This document shows, piece after piece, positions 1 through 12,960 of a DNA stretch of 64,000 bases. The position numbers and the translations under genes were made by a program. The DNA comes from Cavia porcellus (lineage: Eukaryota > Chordata > Mammalia > Rodentia > Caviidae), in the NCBI RefSeq assembly GCF_034190915.1, contig NW_026947484.1:70945482-71009481 (forward strand), in the 5' to 3' direction. Under the pieces are notes generated by a model. The model was not told the origin of the DNA, searched no databases, and saw only the letters and a list, made by a program, of their open reading frames with translations. How positions within the stretch are numbered: position 1 is the first letter of the stretch; each line of letters starts with the position of its first letter.

Positions 1-355
1 GTTCAGAATTATTCCGTCAGATCTAAATAAATAGCAATCTTCCATTCCCTTCTTTAGATTAATTTTATTGATACACTTTAGATATTCATAATGATCACAT
101 GCATCATGGAGCATTTGCATGTGCACATGATATATTATCTTGATTCTTCATTTTTCCCAGTCCTCTCACTTCCCTTCCACCTCTCTTTCCTTCCTTATTT
201 ATAAAAACTTTGATTCCAGTTTTTCATTCTGTTTTTCTTTTCCCATCTTTCCTTTCCACCTCCTAACTCTTGTTCTCCTTCCTGTTTGAACATTTTCTTG
301 CTGCTTCCCAATATCTGTCGTGCATTTTGGTCCTGATTTACCCTTTTTGTATCTC
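1..355. other. AT/pyrimidine-rich stretch, no gene
   Basis: No reading frame of note. The plus strand is pyrimidine-rich around 150-310. It directly precedes an antisense L1 fragment and could be that element's 3'UTR, but I see no motif that proves it. Confidence 0.3.
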
Positions 356-900
356 ACACCAGAGTAACAATGCCCTACTTAAACACATGTGTCCAATTTA
401 TTTTACTTAAGAGTATAGTTTCAAGGTGCATCTATTTACCTTGAAATGTTTTGCTTATTCTTATTTGTAGCAAATATACTCCATTGTATACTAAAAAACA
501 CGTATTTATCCATTCACCCACTGATGAGCATTCAGGCTGTTTCTCAGATTTAGTTATTTCAAATTGTGCTTCTATAAGCATGAGTGCATAATTGTGGTAT
601 GATGTTTTTAATTCTTTGAGAAGACAACAAGCAGAAGAATAGATAGGTCAAATGGAACCTAGAGTTTTAGTTTTTGAGGAATCTGAATACTGATTTCTGC
701 AGTGGTTGTACCAGTCTACACTCCCACCAACAGTGGAGAAAGATTCCTTTTCCCCACAATTACCCCAGCACTTGTTATTGGTTCATTTCTTGATAATGGT
801 CATTCTTTCTGGAGTGCAATTAAATATCAGTGCTGTTTTAATTTAAATCTCTACTTGCATCTCTAAAAGTATAAGCAACAACAAAAACCCATCTTTCTGT
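356..900 (-). mobile_element. L1 fragment, antisense (ORF2 C-terminal end)
   Basis: Read on the minus strand this matches the well-known end of mammalian L1 ORF2. The plus strand shows the complements of the phrases around the single-nucleotide 'ccattcacccactgatgagcattcaggctg' area at about 509-540 and of the 'ctacactcccaccaacagtgg' area at about 715-737, in the order expected for an inverted copy. The element is 5'-truncated and riddled with substitutions. No open frame survives. Confidence 0.75.
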
Positions 901-954
901 TTAATTGAACATAGTGCTGCCTATGTCTTCAAGCAAATGTAAAGAGCTCTACTG

Positions 955-1500
955 GTCCTGTTGAGAACAACATATTATAATTTTAGCCTAGGGAACATAC
1001 AAGTTTGTCCTTGTCCTGCCCTTTGGGCCAGACTGAAATGTGGAAACTCCCATTTCTGGTCTCAGCTGGAAGCCCTAGGACTGAGGACTGCTGTGGGGCT
1101 CACAGGACAAGACCCGCTAAAGAGAATGAGGTACCTGGGGAAAGTACAGTTTCCCTATTGCCTCGGTGTCTTGTCCTTGTTGGTGTTCTTGCAAGAATGT
1201 TTTGACCATCCTTGCCCACCTTAGTGGCCATTACTGCTTCTGGAAATGTCCACTGCTCATCATCCATTGTCCTTGATGCAGATGTAATGAATAAATACCA
1301 ACTGTCTGGGTGCCTCATGGTCTTTTGTTCCTAGAGGGCAACTGGTAGACCCAGATGCCTGCCATGCACCCCTCTATTTTGTGTCTTGCTCCTTCTTTCC
1401 TTTCTTGTTATGCCTGTAACCCAGCCAAGGAATTAGAAACCACTGTAGTGGTCGCCATTAGGCCAGAGATCTTTCTAACTCCTCCTCTTCATTGAAACTT
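955..1500 (+). repeat. possible LTR-like sequence, unassigned
   Basis: A GC-richer block that starts near a TGTTGAGAAC string at about 959 and holds a polyadenylation signal AATAAA at 1290-1295, a layout reminiscent of an LTR. I could not find a matching CA end or a target-site duplication, so this is only a suggestion. The short open frames here (up to 87 codons) lack any recognisable domain. Confidence 0.2.
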
Positions 1501-1799
1501 CATATTTGGTTACACTAGTAGGCAGAATTTCCTGAGAAAAAACTGTTTAATGTATTGTTTAAATTCCTTTTCAGATTTTTAATTCTATTAACATGTTTAT
1601 ACACTTAACTTTACATTTTACCATATATATGTCATCTTGGTATGAATTGAATGCATCTCAATCACACTTGTGTCTTCTTAAATCCTTGAATTACAATAAA
1701 GATACCAGCTGTTGCTGAAAGGAGTTATATGAATCAGATATACTCAATTTTTCACAGCAATCAGGAGACCAATTAAGCCCTTCTTACCCTCTCCACATC

Positions 1800-2185
1800 G
1801 GTCTTGGTTACTTTTATTATTCTCTCGTTGCTGAAACAAAATACTTCAGGCCCAAACTTAGGGAAGGAAAGGTTTATTTATCTTACAGTTTTGGAGGTTT
1901 CAGTCCATTATCTGCTGGCTCCAAGGCAGGGTGGCATTGCACTGGAGTAACATCTCAGGGCAGCAGCCATAGCAAAAGGGAGCAAGACCAAGCCTCTTGT
2001 CCTCCTTTTTATACTGTACACAGGCCACCTCCCCAACCTCTCCAGGGCAAGTGTAACAAAATTTCTGTGCTCTGCTCTTGCATAGGATGAGGTTATTTAC
2101 AAAATAGGGATCCTGGCTCCTTGCTGAATCTCTCAGTTAAACTCCTAAACTTCTCAAGTTGACTCAATATATTAACCATAACAAA
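1800..2185 (-). mobile_element. MaLR (ERVL-type) LTR, antisense
   Basis: The plus strand carries the complement of a MaLR LTR 3' end: a gttgctgaaacaaaatact-type start, then ggaaaggtttatttatctt (the reverse of an AATAAA polyadenylation region), a ttttggaggtttcagtcc block and a ggctccaaggcagggtgg block. The same blocks occur at 2370-2460 and, in forward orientation, at 24080-24170. Noncoding; old and divergent. Confidence 0.65.
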
Positions 2186-2329
2186 CAGTAAATCCATGTT
2201 TGCCTACCCCATTATTTATACATGTGCAAAATATACAGAAATTTAAGTTATCACAGTCAGCATCACTCTGTTACTGTAGCTCCAAATCTAGGATTTGAAA
2301 TCAGTTTATATTATCTGTAACCCTCTGCC

Positions 2330-2660
2330 TTAGTTATTTTTTACTGGTCGCTAAGACCAAACACCTGATGCCCAAAGTCGGGAAAGGAAAGGTTTGTTTC
2401 TTACAATTTTTGGAGGTTTCAGTCCATACTCAGTTGGCTCCAAGGCAGGGTGGCATGGCAGGGCCACAGTTCATGGTGGCTGCAAACAGCAAGGCAGAAA
2501 CTGGCAAAAAAGCGAGACACACCTTCTTCCTGCCATTACATCACATCCTGGCTCAGTGTGGCACTCACACACCCAATCCAAGCCCCAGACAATGAACCAA
2601 TCATAAGTGCATAATGCAATGCTTGAGGCCTGGGGGCCACTGACATAAACCATGACAGCC
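2330..2660 (-). mobile_element. MaLR LTR, antisense, second copy
   Basis: Same family and orientation as the copy that ends about 150 bp to the left. It shares the ggaggtttcagtccat and ggctccaaggcagggtggcat blocks at about 2412-2458. The 60-75 codon frames that cross it in both directions are by-products of the repeat. The two copies differ at many places, so they are separate old insertions or an old local duplication rather than the two ends of one recent provirus. Confidence 0.65.
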
Positions 2661-5600
2661 TCCTTCTCTCCTAGGACCTGTACTCTAATTCATTCTAGGG
2701 CGGTATCCGATGACTGCCTGTGTATGCTAACAAACTTCTGTTCTCACCTGTTCATTTGGAGTTTAGGGAGAGAAGCACTGAATGAAATGTGCACCATACC
2801 TATGGGAAATGGGCATTTTATCAAGCACAAGAGATACACAGACCAAAATGGTACATCTTGGGAAGTTATTTAAATAGAGAAATCAAATTGTAGTTAGATA
2901 TACAGCTAAACAGTGTTATGAACAGTATGGCAGGAGAGAAAAGGAATTTATCAGTTTGGATAAAAGAAGTAACTTGCCAAGACCAGAAAAGAGGAAGAGT
3001 TAGTAAAAGTAAAGTAAAAACTGAGTATGCGGGTCCTGTGAAGAATAAAAAGGCACGTGTTCTGATCCCTAAATGATAATTTCTTTAATAAAGCCACCAC
3101 AAGACTCTGACTGGCTCTTGTTCACTGGGTGACACTTGCTTTGAAGGTCTGTCCTGCAGCAGAGAAGGTAAAGTGCTTCTCTTTCAGTGACTGCTGCTCA
3201 ACACGTCCACTGCACATGGTGTGGTGGCAGGACCTCTGTGCTGGCCTGAGGCTCTGAGGTCCGTCAGGGTCATTCTGTACATTAAGCAGAGGCAACAAGT
3301 ATAAAAGGAATAACACATTAAATCACAATGTTGTTGGGACTCTGACAATCTGACGAAATTCTACCAAGCTGCCATCAACAGAGTAAAACTTAACACATGC
3401 AATGCTGAATATGCTGTGATTCTGATTTTCCTCTGGCTCCCTGACAATAATATTCCTGGTGCTTTTCATGCACCTATATTTTTGATACATATAAACAAAG
3501 AGACCTTAGAAGTTCTGAGATTTTTATAATGTGGCAGAAGGTAAAGTCTCACTTTGCAAACCATGAACGTGTACTCTGATATTCCCTTTGACATACAAAT
3601 GCGCTGGGTTTTGGCATTGATAATAGTGTAACACAGAACCAGTGTTGATCCACTTAAAGAAGTGCATATTCATGTTTACTGCACATCCTATATTCAGTAG
3701 GCTTGATTCCTTTGAAAAACATTCAATAAAAAGAAAAGTCTCATAATTTTTAATATGTCATTCTTCAAATGATTCTAGACTAACAAGCATTATTAATATG
3801 AATGACACAGCAAAGAACCCATGCAGAATCTAATGCTTGTGTTTCTGAAAGATTTTCCTCTACACTCTGTGTGAGGGCAGAGATTCAAGCAGCCTACCTA
3901 AAGAAGAATCTAGCGATTTGAAGCCCACATCATCTCTTATAGGCTTGGCTTGCCTGTCATTCATAATTTCCATTTATTGCTTCCCTAATTGCCTGGGCAT
4001 GACCTTATATTTTGTAACCTTTTCTCTTTTCTCTTTAGGGCTTTAAATGATTTGCACATATCATCTTTAATTGACATCTCAGTGCGACATCAACAAAATA
4101 GAAAGGATGGATCGCACAACCCACGAAATATTTTCCCTGCAACTTTCTTTCTAATACATTGTAAAACAAATTAGTTAGGCATACTTGGATTTTAAGATTT
4201 TCTTGGCGATCTTTGCCAGGAAGATAATGCTAGGCCTCAAATTAGGTAATGGACCAAATCAATAAACATAGATTTTCTAACTTCAACCTTGAATTCAGCA
4301 AATGAAGCTCACCCGGGTAATATTTTTCTTCATGTGAATTTTGATAGTGACAAGAGTTAAGTTGAGAAAGTACAACCCATCTTACATTGTAAAGAGAATT
4401 GAGATAGAGAACAGATATTAAAATCATACACTTTTAAAGCTTATATTAAACTTAGAGATCACAAAAGAGCCAATACTTGCTATAAAGGGGGCTAAAAGTG
4501 ATTTTGCTAACCACATAAGAGTTTCTAATGCTGGAACTAAAACAACTCAGTTACCATTCTATTTATTTTACATCATGATAAGCACTTATCTTTCAGATTC
4601 TAGTCTAATATTACTAAGGCAGATGACACAAATATATGATTGGCAAAAGTTACACTACTCTGGTAAAAGAGATACTGGATGGTTAAGCTTATGTTGGTAG
4701 AAAGGTAAAAAAGAAAGAGAGTTTCAGATATCAAACAGATAAGAGATATTAAAAGTAACCTCAGTCACTTAGCTACTCCAACCCATTCCTTGTTTCCCAC
4801 TCATTTGATACTTGATTTGTGTCTACTGTTGAAACAGTATGTAATTATCTAAATTGCGTGTGAATACCTATAATGACACAGAGGGCTTGATGTTTCAGCA
4901 ACACATTTTAATTTGACTAAGTCTAAATAGATTTCCTCCTACAAAACACTTGTGCAATGTTTAATGAAATAAAGATAATTATTTGATATTTTGACATTTC
5001 TGCACTTTCTGTTTATAAAAATATGTCAGTCAGTTATAAAAACAAATAATTAACTATCCTTTGGTGAAGCATACAAACCCAAAACATGAATTTTCAATTA
5101 AGTGTGGCAATTTCATTAGCTCTTTTATGAATTTTGCTTGATAGCCTCAAAATATATATGTAGATTTACACATGTAGAGAGATATATGTGTGTGTATTAT
5201 GTGTGTGTGTATACAAATTACCTCAGTATGTAATATCCCGGTATATAATTATATCAGAAGAACTTAGACATAAAGGTTCTTACCTAATTTGCAGTATCAC
5301 TTGCTTTTAATTGCTTTAAATCAAATGATTACCTCACAACAAGACAAATTTGAGTCTTACTTACCTTCTAATAAAACAGTTGTTTATCTTGATATGACAA
5401 AATAAGATATTCTATAGCAGTGACAGATAGATGAACAGTAAGTGTTAGCATAAGCCAAAAGCATCTCAAGGCAAAAATGTAGAAACCATATATAATATAA
5501 AGGATGTTTGTGGAACACAGTCAATGACCTTGTTTGGAACTCTGCATCTGAAAGAGAAATGTTCTTGGCAAATGCTTCAACCAGCGATCATCTATTGTCT

Positions 5601-6600
5601 ATTGTGATGGTTAAACTTTCTCTGGATGAGGAGTCAGATTTGAGTGAATCTGGCTTTATCCTTTCGTTAATGCTGATACACACAGAATCATAAATGCATT
5701 TATATTAAGCATTTCATAGTAAGACTCTTTGTGGCAATATTATATTTAACTTTAATTTCACAAATGTGTTTGTCTATATCTACATGAACACATATATGTA
5801 AATTAATTGATACAAATGCCCTTTCTATGTATTCATATGTATGTGTTATGCAATGGTACACAGCACTTCAGTATAATCAGTTCACTAATCTGGGTGATAT
5901 AGGGTGAAATTCTTGCCTTTAAAGATTATGAAAGCAATCCATCCTACCCCCAAAAAAGCTAATGACAAAATAATGAAGCAATAAAATATGCAGGCTTTTT
6001 ATAAGCAAAATAAATTTATAGTTATAATATATATAATATATAATATCTGATACAATGCAAATAGTATATAAATAGTCAGGCATTTTTCTTCACCAAGTTA
6101 TAAGTTACAACTGGTATATCAGTCAAACTACTATCTAATTTTAGCTACTTTTTTCATTCTTTTGGAACTTTTACAATTTCATATATCTCTTTATCTTACT
6201 CTTCAGCTTTATTTCTCTGTCTTTGAAACTTTTCTTCCCTTTAGATCTTAGTAAGCAACTTTAGAATAAAGATTCAGGTTTCTTCCTTCCATTCTATTAC
6301 ACTGCATAGCACATAACATTATGTACTGTACTATTTCTCATAATATTGTCTCTCTTCCATTATTTTTAGTCACTCCTTTTGGAAGTTCTATGCTGTGACA
6401 GATTTTTCCTCATAATGTGTCAGTATCTCTTATCATGCTTCTCTAGATTCATACTGTTCAACTTAGTACATAAGAAAAGCTTGTCCTTACTTTTATTTTA
6501 AATTCTCTCATCTGTGTACATATCTAAAAATGTAATTTATGTTAGCCTATTTTTGCACTGGATATAAATAGAAAGAAGACAAATATTTATGTTTTTCTTT
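2661..6600. other. no gene seen; AT-rich intergenic DNA
   Basis: I see no coding region, RNA gene or clear repeat. An AATAAA at about 3088-3093 followed by a moderately GC-rich block to about 3290 could be an LTR remnant, without recognisable ends. Short TA/TG runs occur at 5150-5210. Confidence 0.4.
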
Positions 6601-6960
6601 GTTTACTTGAAATATATGGAATAGTAATCCACACTGTAGGGTAGACCAGTTGTTCATTTGTTTGCATTCTTTCCAGCCCGCCATAGCAGCTACAACTCAC
6701 TGTTTATTGCCTTTTGCATGGGTTTCATCTGGGCACGATAAGCAGTACTGCTGGTATCTTGATGCACATGAGCACAGAGACTTCCAGATCCATAGCTCCC
6801 AAGCCCCTGTCCACACTGCAGTCACCAGGAAGCTGTAACACATTGCCAGAAGGCCCTACCCTTGCAATTTCTGTTTTCTTGGCTGGACCTAGGACCTCAG
6901 TATTGTATTTTGAACAAGATTTCTGGTAACACTGACTGTGCAGCATATTGCCTTACATGA
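6601..6960. other. unassigned GC-richer block
   Basis: The stretch at about 6670-6930 is clearly less AT-rich than its surroundings and gives overlapping short frames on both strands (62-73 codons), the mark of composition rather than of a gene. It may be an old repeat; I do not recognise the family. Confidence 0.25.
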
Positions 6961-7366
6961 CTAAGGTTTTATTTCTTTAGGTAATCTTTATTCTATCACA
7001 AAACATTTCATAATTTTTTACATGTCTATTGTTAGATTGATTTTTAGTCAAAAAATTTAATGTAATTGTAAATCATATTAACTTTTAAATGCGATATTGC
7101 TTCTAATGTATAGAAAAACACTGCTTTATTTGTATGTTTAGTTTTGTATCCAGGAACCTCATTGAACACATTAACTTCCATTCATTTCTTATCCATTATT
7201 TAGTATTTTAATATTTCACCATATCATTTATGAATAATGAAATTTATTTTTGTATAATTTACACATTTTATGACTGATTTTAACTCCTATTAAAATATGG
7301 AATTTAAATGGTTATTAAAGCATAATAATTCTGTTCTTGTTGCAGCTTTCCTGAGGATTAACATCC
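6961..7366 (-). mobile_element. decayed L1-like fragment, antisense
   Basis: The phrase near 7140-7200 (gttttgtatccaggaacctc followed by attgaacacattaacttcc) resembles the antisense of an L1 ORF2 segment. Too diverged for a firm boundary. Confidence 0.3.
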
Positions 7367-7374
7367 ATGAGTAT

Positions 7375-7537
7375 TTTTTTGTTTGTTTTTTGTCTTTTTG
7401 AGACAGGGTCTCGCTTTGCAGTTCAGGCTGGCCTTGGGCTCACTTTGTAGCCCAGATTGGTCTTGCACTTGCAACAATCGTTCTGCCTCAGCCTCCTGAG
7501 TGCCGGGATTACGGGAGTGTGGCACCATGCCTGGCAA
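7375..7537 (-). mobile_element. B1 SINE, antisense, with target-site duplication
   Basis: 7SL-derived B1: on the plus strand it reads T-rich tail, gagacagggtctcgctttgc, a ctcagcctcctgagtgccgg block, and ends at ccatgcctggc. It is flanked by the direct repeat atgagtat (7367-7374 and 7538-7545), which fixes the ends. Pol III internal promoter boxes lie on the minus strand. Noncoding; the 71-codon antisense frame through it is incidental. Confidence 0.92.
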
Positions 7538-7545
7538 ATGAGTAT

Positions 7546-8689
7546 TATTAAGTACAGCTGTGAATTTACTCATCCTGTTCTCCCACTATGGCACACCGCC
7601 TCTTCATTGGTCTAACACAAATGAGCCTATTGACTGGTCCCTCCACAATTCTAAGCCAGATTATTAAATCATAAGTTAATTATCTCAGCTAAATTGGTAT
7701 AGTAGCAGAAAACTTGCTAATATAAGAAGCAAAAATAAAAAAAACCTAAGGACTTTGATCAATGCAATTTATATTGATATAATTAAAATCCTAGATCCTC
7801 ATATTGAACATACACAAATTACACTACTTGAATACACAAAATTACTTAAAGCTATTAATAATACAATGTCCATAAAGCAATTCTCCATCAAACCTAATGA
7901 GCTGAATTCATTATAAAATGTCTTTGAATCACAATTCAATTAATGCAATGAATGATAAGTAACTAAAAACATTCCAATATTTTTGAAGACTGAGAAATAA
8001 ATATTTTGATTATATTTAAAATCAACTTTCAATAAAATTGTTTCCTTCTCATGCATTTCTATGCAATGGAACACATAACGACCATCACCATGAAATACAA
8101 AGAATAATTCCATCCTCTCTTAAAATATCTCCTTTGAACTATCTGTAAGGTCACACTCACGTATTTTATAATCCTAGGAAAATACAGATTGCTTTTGTAT
8201 TATTATGAATTTGAGTTCTTTTTTATTATAGGATACCTTTCACATTCATCCGAAGTCTTGCACATTGCAACACTTTATCTCTTTTCTCTGTTTTTCTTTT
8301 AAAGAAAAATAAATAAATAAATAAAAAGAATGGCACCAAATTTCAAAATAAGGTTTTAGGAGAGTAACAATAGTTAGTACATTGTGTATTGTTAGCTTCA
8401 AAGTACTTACTCATATTATAAGACACAGGCATGAAAAATGATCAAACAACAGGCAGGAACCTTTGTTTTTCAATGACCTAGTAGCAAATAGTAGTATAAC
8501 TGTATTAACTATTGTGCATGTGTGTGTCTGTGAGAGAGAGAGAGATAGAAAGTATATATATTCATTCATTTTTCCTTTTCCTTTTCTTCTTTTCTCCTTC
8601 CTCCATCCATTTATCTTTCCTTTAGAATAATTTCCTCCCATTTCACAATACCTATTTTACATTTTGTAAATTATTTATTCTTTCAGCTT
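7546..8689. other. no gene seen; AT-rich DNA
   Basis: AT-rich unique-looking DNA. Holds a short (AAAT)n run at about 8308-8325, a short GA run at about 8532-8546 and a pyrimidine-rich stretch at about 8565-8625. No supported gene. Confidence 0.4.
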
Positions 8690-9475
8690 CTTACCCAGGG
8701 AGACGATACAATGTTTACACATACAAATCTGATTTATTTCACCTATGTGTATAGTCTCAAATTGCATCCATTTCCCTATAAAGTTTATCACTCTTTATAG
8801 CTGAGTAGCACACCACTGTATAAAAATGTCACATCTTTTTTTATCCACTTCCCAGTTGATGGACATATCTGTTTCCAAGATTTAGTTATAGATTGTGCTG
8901 CTATAAACACGAGTGGGCATATCACTGCGATATGATTCAGTCTCTTCTTGTTGAGTAGCACTCTGCCTGTGAAGACAGAATCACAGCTTGCTTACTTATC
9001 CTTGTAGAACTCTTTAGTTGTTTCTAGTATTTATTAATTATAGAATGAAAAACTAGGGTTATTCATGTAAAGCTTATTGTAGAAACACAGCCCTTTACAT
9101 TTTTTCAGTACTAGAGATCAAAGTGAGGGCCTCCTGCATCTAGGTGAGCATCCTACTGCCCAGCTCCATCTCTACCAGCTGCTCAATTCTTAGGGTAGAT
9201 ACCCAGAAGAGGGATGCTGACCTGTTCTGCATGTGTTCGATAAAACTGCCAAGGCTTTTCCAAAAAGACTGTAGCAGTTTGCATTTCTATCAGCAGTACT
9301 CTTGGGAGTTCAAATGGCTCTGGATCCTGGCCAGCATGTTATATTTTTCAGGTATTTTTGTTTGCTTTTTGTATGAATCATTTTATTAGATGTGGAGTGA
9401 GATCTCATCATAGCTTCCTTCTGCATTTCCCTAGTGACTGTAAATACTGAACATCTTGTTTGTCAGTTATACCTG
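8690..9475 (-). mobile_element. L1 fragment, antisense (ORF2 end), split by a SINE
   Basis: The plus strand shows the antisense of the ORF2 C-terminal end: a ttatccacttcccagttgatgg block at about 8840, tagattgtgctgctataaac at about 8889, ggtagatacccagaagaggg at about 9193 and the ggcatttcc-type block at about 9280. The SINE at 9098-9172 lies inside. Old, no open frame. Confidence 0.7.
9098..9172 (-). mobile_element. ID-like tRNA SINE, antisense, diverged
   Basis: Complement of an ID-type element: ttttttcagtactagagatc, then gggcctcctgcatctaggtgagcatcc, then ctgcccagctcc. It interrupts an antisense L1, so it is younger than that L1. Confidence 0.55.
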
Positions 9476-10800
9476 ATTCACAAGGTTGCTATTCCTGGCC
9501 TGTGCTTTTCTAGATCTGAGCAAAAGCACATCAGGATGGACGTGCAGGGCAAGGCAAAGCTTGTCCTCCAGAAAGCATAGTGCGAGAGGAAGAGACCAGG
9601 ATCATAAAATCTCCTTTGACGGTCACCTCTGTTGACCTGGGGCCACTCACTGAACCCTACCTTTCAATGCATCTTCCAGTTCTGAATGGGGTCACTCTGG
9701 GAACCCAGACTTCAACCAAAGGTTCTTTCAGAGGCATCCAAACTCCAAAATACAGCACCTCCTCAGCTTCTGCAAGAGGCAATATGACTTTTTCTTTTTG
9801 TACTTCACTCAAGCCATTAAATGCTTAGGAAGGAATTTTTTTATCTGTATTGTTACACTGCAGGCCTTTGTGTTTACTAGTGTTTGAAATATCTGACTTG
9901 CACTATTAAGGTAGTGCTTGTCTGGTATACTTTTACTTTCAATCATTCTCTTAAATGTTTCACATGAATAGTGTATATTTATTTCTTCTAATGTTATCAC
10001 TTAGCCAGAGAGTTTAAGCCTTCTATCTGCAATGTGATTTTTAGTATACCTAAGCTCGTGCATGTGTGTTGGTATGTGTGTTTGTGTGCTGGTGTATGTC
10101 TTTCAGTTTGCTTTACTCTTAATTCTTAACTACTATGATTGATTTTTATTACTTTATTTTTCTTTTACTGTTTAAAATTCAAATAGCATATGTATTTTTT
10201 TCAGTGATTATGCTTGAAGTTATAATATAGTTGATCAAATTACAAAATGCATATGTTTGGACCAGGAGTATTTTGATTAATAATTTATTTTTAGGATTAG
10301 AATCAAAATGCAATAAAGATGCAAAAAAATTTTCCTCACAACATACTTCAACAGGATTAAAAAGTGGAACAAAGGTTGAAATATCCAGTATCAGGTAGAT
10401 ATTAAATAACACTTTGTAATGAAGTTATATATAGTCATCTAAAATGATACTTTAAGGGATAATTAATTTAATAACTATTTTTGTAGAAACAGCATTAAGA
10501 AAAGTAAGAAATTTGATGTAATTGTATTGGATATGTTTATGTAAATATGTGTAGGTACATATGTATGTATATACATGTTTGTGGTATATGATCATTTGAA
10601 AAATGTTCCTATTTATTATCGTGCAGTGACAAGAGTCAGTGATATTTTATTTTTGATGAATTTCATGAATGTCTCTGAGAATGAATTTTTATAGCAACAA
10701 AAACATAGAGCAATGTAATTAGGAAATTTATAACAGAATAGTGTTAACAGCAAGACTTTAAGTGAAAAAATTAATTTTATCTCTGCTACTATTAGAGCAA
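9476..10800. other. no gene seen
   Basis: A GC-richer segment at about 9530-9790 gives an 82-codon frame without recognisable domain and may be an old repeat. The rest is AT-rich, with a GT-rich patch at about 10063-10095. Confidence 0.35.
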
Positions 10801-11330
10801 CCCATAAATTTCACGTTTACATGAAAAATACATTCTATAGGTTGCATGCAAATTAGTAGCTCTATTTATAAAGTTTTCTATTATGTGTAACTAATTTTAG
10901 CTCAAAAATCAGTTGTTTTCCTTTTTAAAATAAAAAAGCAGACTTCATCAACAGACCGTGATGACAACCTTGGTCACTGAAAGAAAACTATAGATCCAGT
11001 GTAATTCAGCTTCAAAATATAGAGTTTCTCACTACACACGTCCAGTGTGTCTGTCAGATACAAACTATTATTGCAATCATTAACCAACCAGTAAGCCCCT
11101 GATGCATGAGCATGCCACAGGCTTCCCCTGCAGTCATCTCTGTTTCAGCCCTGCCATTAATCTCAGGAAGGTCTTGCAGCCCGACTCATGTGTGTGACCT
11201 CTGGCTGCGGGCTCTGACATTGGACTAAGCCCAGGGATTTGAAGATTCCCTCACTGAATCTGGCTTTAGGCTGACACTAGTAAAGGGAATCGTTTTACCT
11301 TCTGCTGAGCTCTAAGTTCCTTCTCTTTCA
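10801..11330. promoter_or_regulatory. candidate conserved non-coding block
   Basis: Repeat-free by eye, with balanced composition. A perfect octamer ATGCAAAT (POU-factor type site) lies at 10846-10853 and is followed by an ATTA-rich core. This is an inference from composition and motif content only; no conservation data were available. Confidence 0.25.
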
Positions 11331-11337
11331 TGAGCAT

Positions 11338-11338
<1 letters not shown>

Positions 11339-11375
<37 letters not shown>
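11339..11375. repeat. (CA)n microsatellite
   Basis: An uninterrupted CA run of about 18 units, followed by a CGTACGTGTGTACATG palindromic patch. Likely polymorphic. Confidence 0.97.
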
Positions 11376-11377
<2 letters not shown>

Positions 11378-11925
11378 ACGTGTGTACATGCTCACACACA
11401 GAGAAAAAAACATTCCTAAAGCATTCTTATCAGAGAATCAACAAATTCTTGGGAAACAGCTACTGTATGAAACAATTTTCCTGGGCACCTTTATTTGCCT
11501 TTGATCTTTGTGAAAAATCGTGGCACAAAATTAGACTTCTTCTAGACCACTAGCACTCTGATTAAAAAATCTAACAGTTACCATGATTTGCAAATTAGCC
11601 ACAGAATAACCAGTTTATTATCCAGAAGTTGTATGTCCTAAACACTGGCCATCAATAGATTTCATACACTTTTTACCTAGTGAACAGCAATTTAAAGCAA
11701 ATTAACTGAAAATGTAAACAACTTCTGTGGCTAGGAGACTCCAGGAAGATCTTGTTAATTTCCTGTTCTCTGTTGTTCATTACTTTGGTGAAATTCTCTC
11801 TCTTTGATGGTTGGATTTATATGTAAACTTGCCCACAATGTCATACTTTAGAATTTAATTGAACATAATCTAAATATTATAGTAAAGGTATTTTGTAGTT
11901 GTGGCTAACATCTATGATGAATCTT
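11376..11925. other. no gene seen
   Basis: AT-rich intergenic DNA between a CA microsatellite and a B1 element; nothing recognisable. Confidence 0.4.
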
Positions 11926-11930
11926 GGGAG

Positions 11931-12112
11931 ATTTTTTGTTTTTTGTTTTTGTTTTTGTTTTTGTTTCTGTTTCTGTATTGAGACAAGGCCTCACTATGTG
12001 GGTCAGGTTGGACTTAAATTTACTGTGTACCCTAGGCCTTCTGTAAATTTTGATCCTCCTGCCTCAGCCTCCCTGGTACTAGGATTACAGATGTGTATCA
12101 CCATGCTCAGAG
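11931..12112 (-). mobile_element. B1 SINE, antisense
   Basis: Plus strand reads a TTTTTG-rich tail, then gagacaaggcctcactatg, a cctcctgcctcagcctccc block, ggattacagatgtgt and ccatgctcag, the complement of a B1 unit. The long (TTTTTG)n tail, about 50 bp, shows A-tail microsatellite growth. The 86-codon frame across it is incidental. Confidence 0.88.
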
Positions 12113-12589
12113 ATCAGTTGGTTTTGAATAAAAGAGATTACCTCGGACAATGTAGTTGAAGGTGTTGAGAAAAACAGCAATAAAAATTTTGGGATCTTTT
12201 AAAAGGCAAAAGAAAATAATACCTTAACTAAAGCTTTCCCTCCCCGGATTCTCCAGTTATCTGACTTACCCTGTATGTTTCTGATTTGTCCTACAATTGT
12301 GTGAGTTCATTCTTTAAAATAAATTATATCTGCCTATTTGTCTGTCTTTTTGTCTACCTACCTATCTAGCTATTTATCTCATTAGTTTGAGTTCTCAGGA
12401 AAATTCTGGCTGACAGACTCACCTTAAAAGTGATGGGAACTTTGATGTAATTCTAGAGCATGAAAAAGGTGATGGTGTGCCACACTTTTGATTACATTAA
12501 ATCATATTCTGTCTTAGTGGACCAAAAGTTAGGTTCTTCCCTGTGAACTTAGTAAAAGTATAACTATGTTGACGCCATCCGAAAAGTAA

Positions 12590-12960
12590 TGCTGATGGTA
12601 TCTAAGCCGTGAGTACCTCTGGGACCAGGGAGGGCTGCGCAGGTGACTTCTAGCAGAGACAGATGCCTCAGTAAGAGAATTACACCCTACCAAGGTCCCT
12701 TATGTGCCCAGAAGTAGTTTTTCCCCAGTAGAATCTCACAAGAATGAACCCGGCCTTCACCTTCCAGGCAGCCTTGCTGACCCTGGCAAGTTGGTCAGCC
12801 TCTCCCATGCCTGATCACCCTCCCATGAACATCGCCAGGCAGGCTGTTTATTGCTTTAAGTGGCAAGTCCCTTTAAGTCAGGGACTTCAATAGCAACTAA
12901 CAAAATAAAATAAGTGTGCAAACACAGAATAAATATTTTTTTATGAATGAATCATTTAGT
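12590..12960 (+). repeat. possible L2/MIR-type relic end
   Basis: The segment ends with a cagaataaatatttttttatgaatgaat string at about 12923-12950, which resembles the 3' end of L2/MIR elements. Upstream sequence is GC-richer but too diverged for a firm call. Confidence 0.3.

Noticed and set aside
1800..2660. The two antisense MaLR copies as the paired LTRs of one provirus
   Set aside because: Only about 150 bp separate them, there is no internal retroviral sequence, and they differ at many positions.
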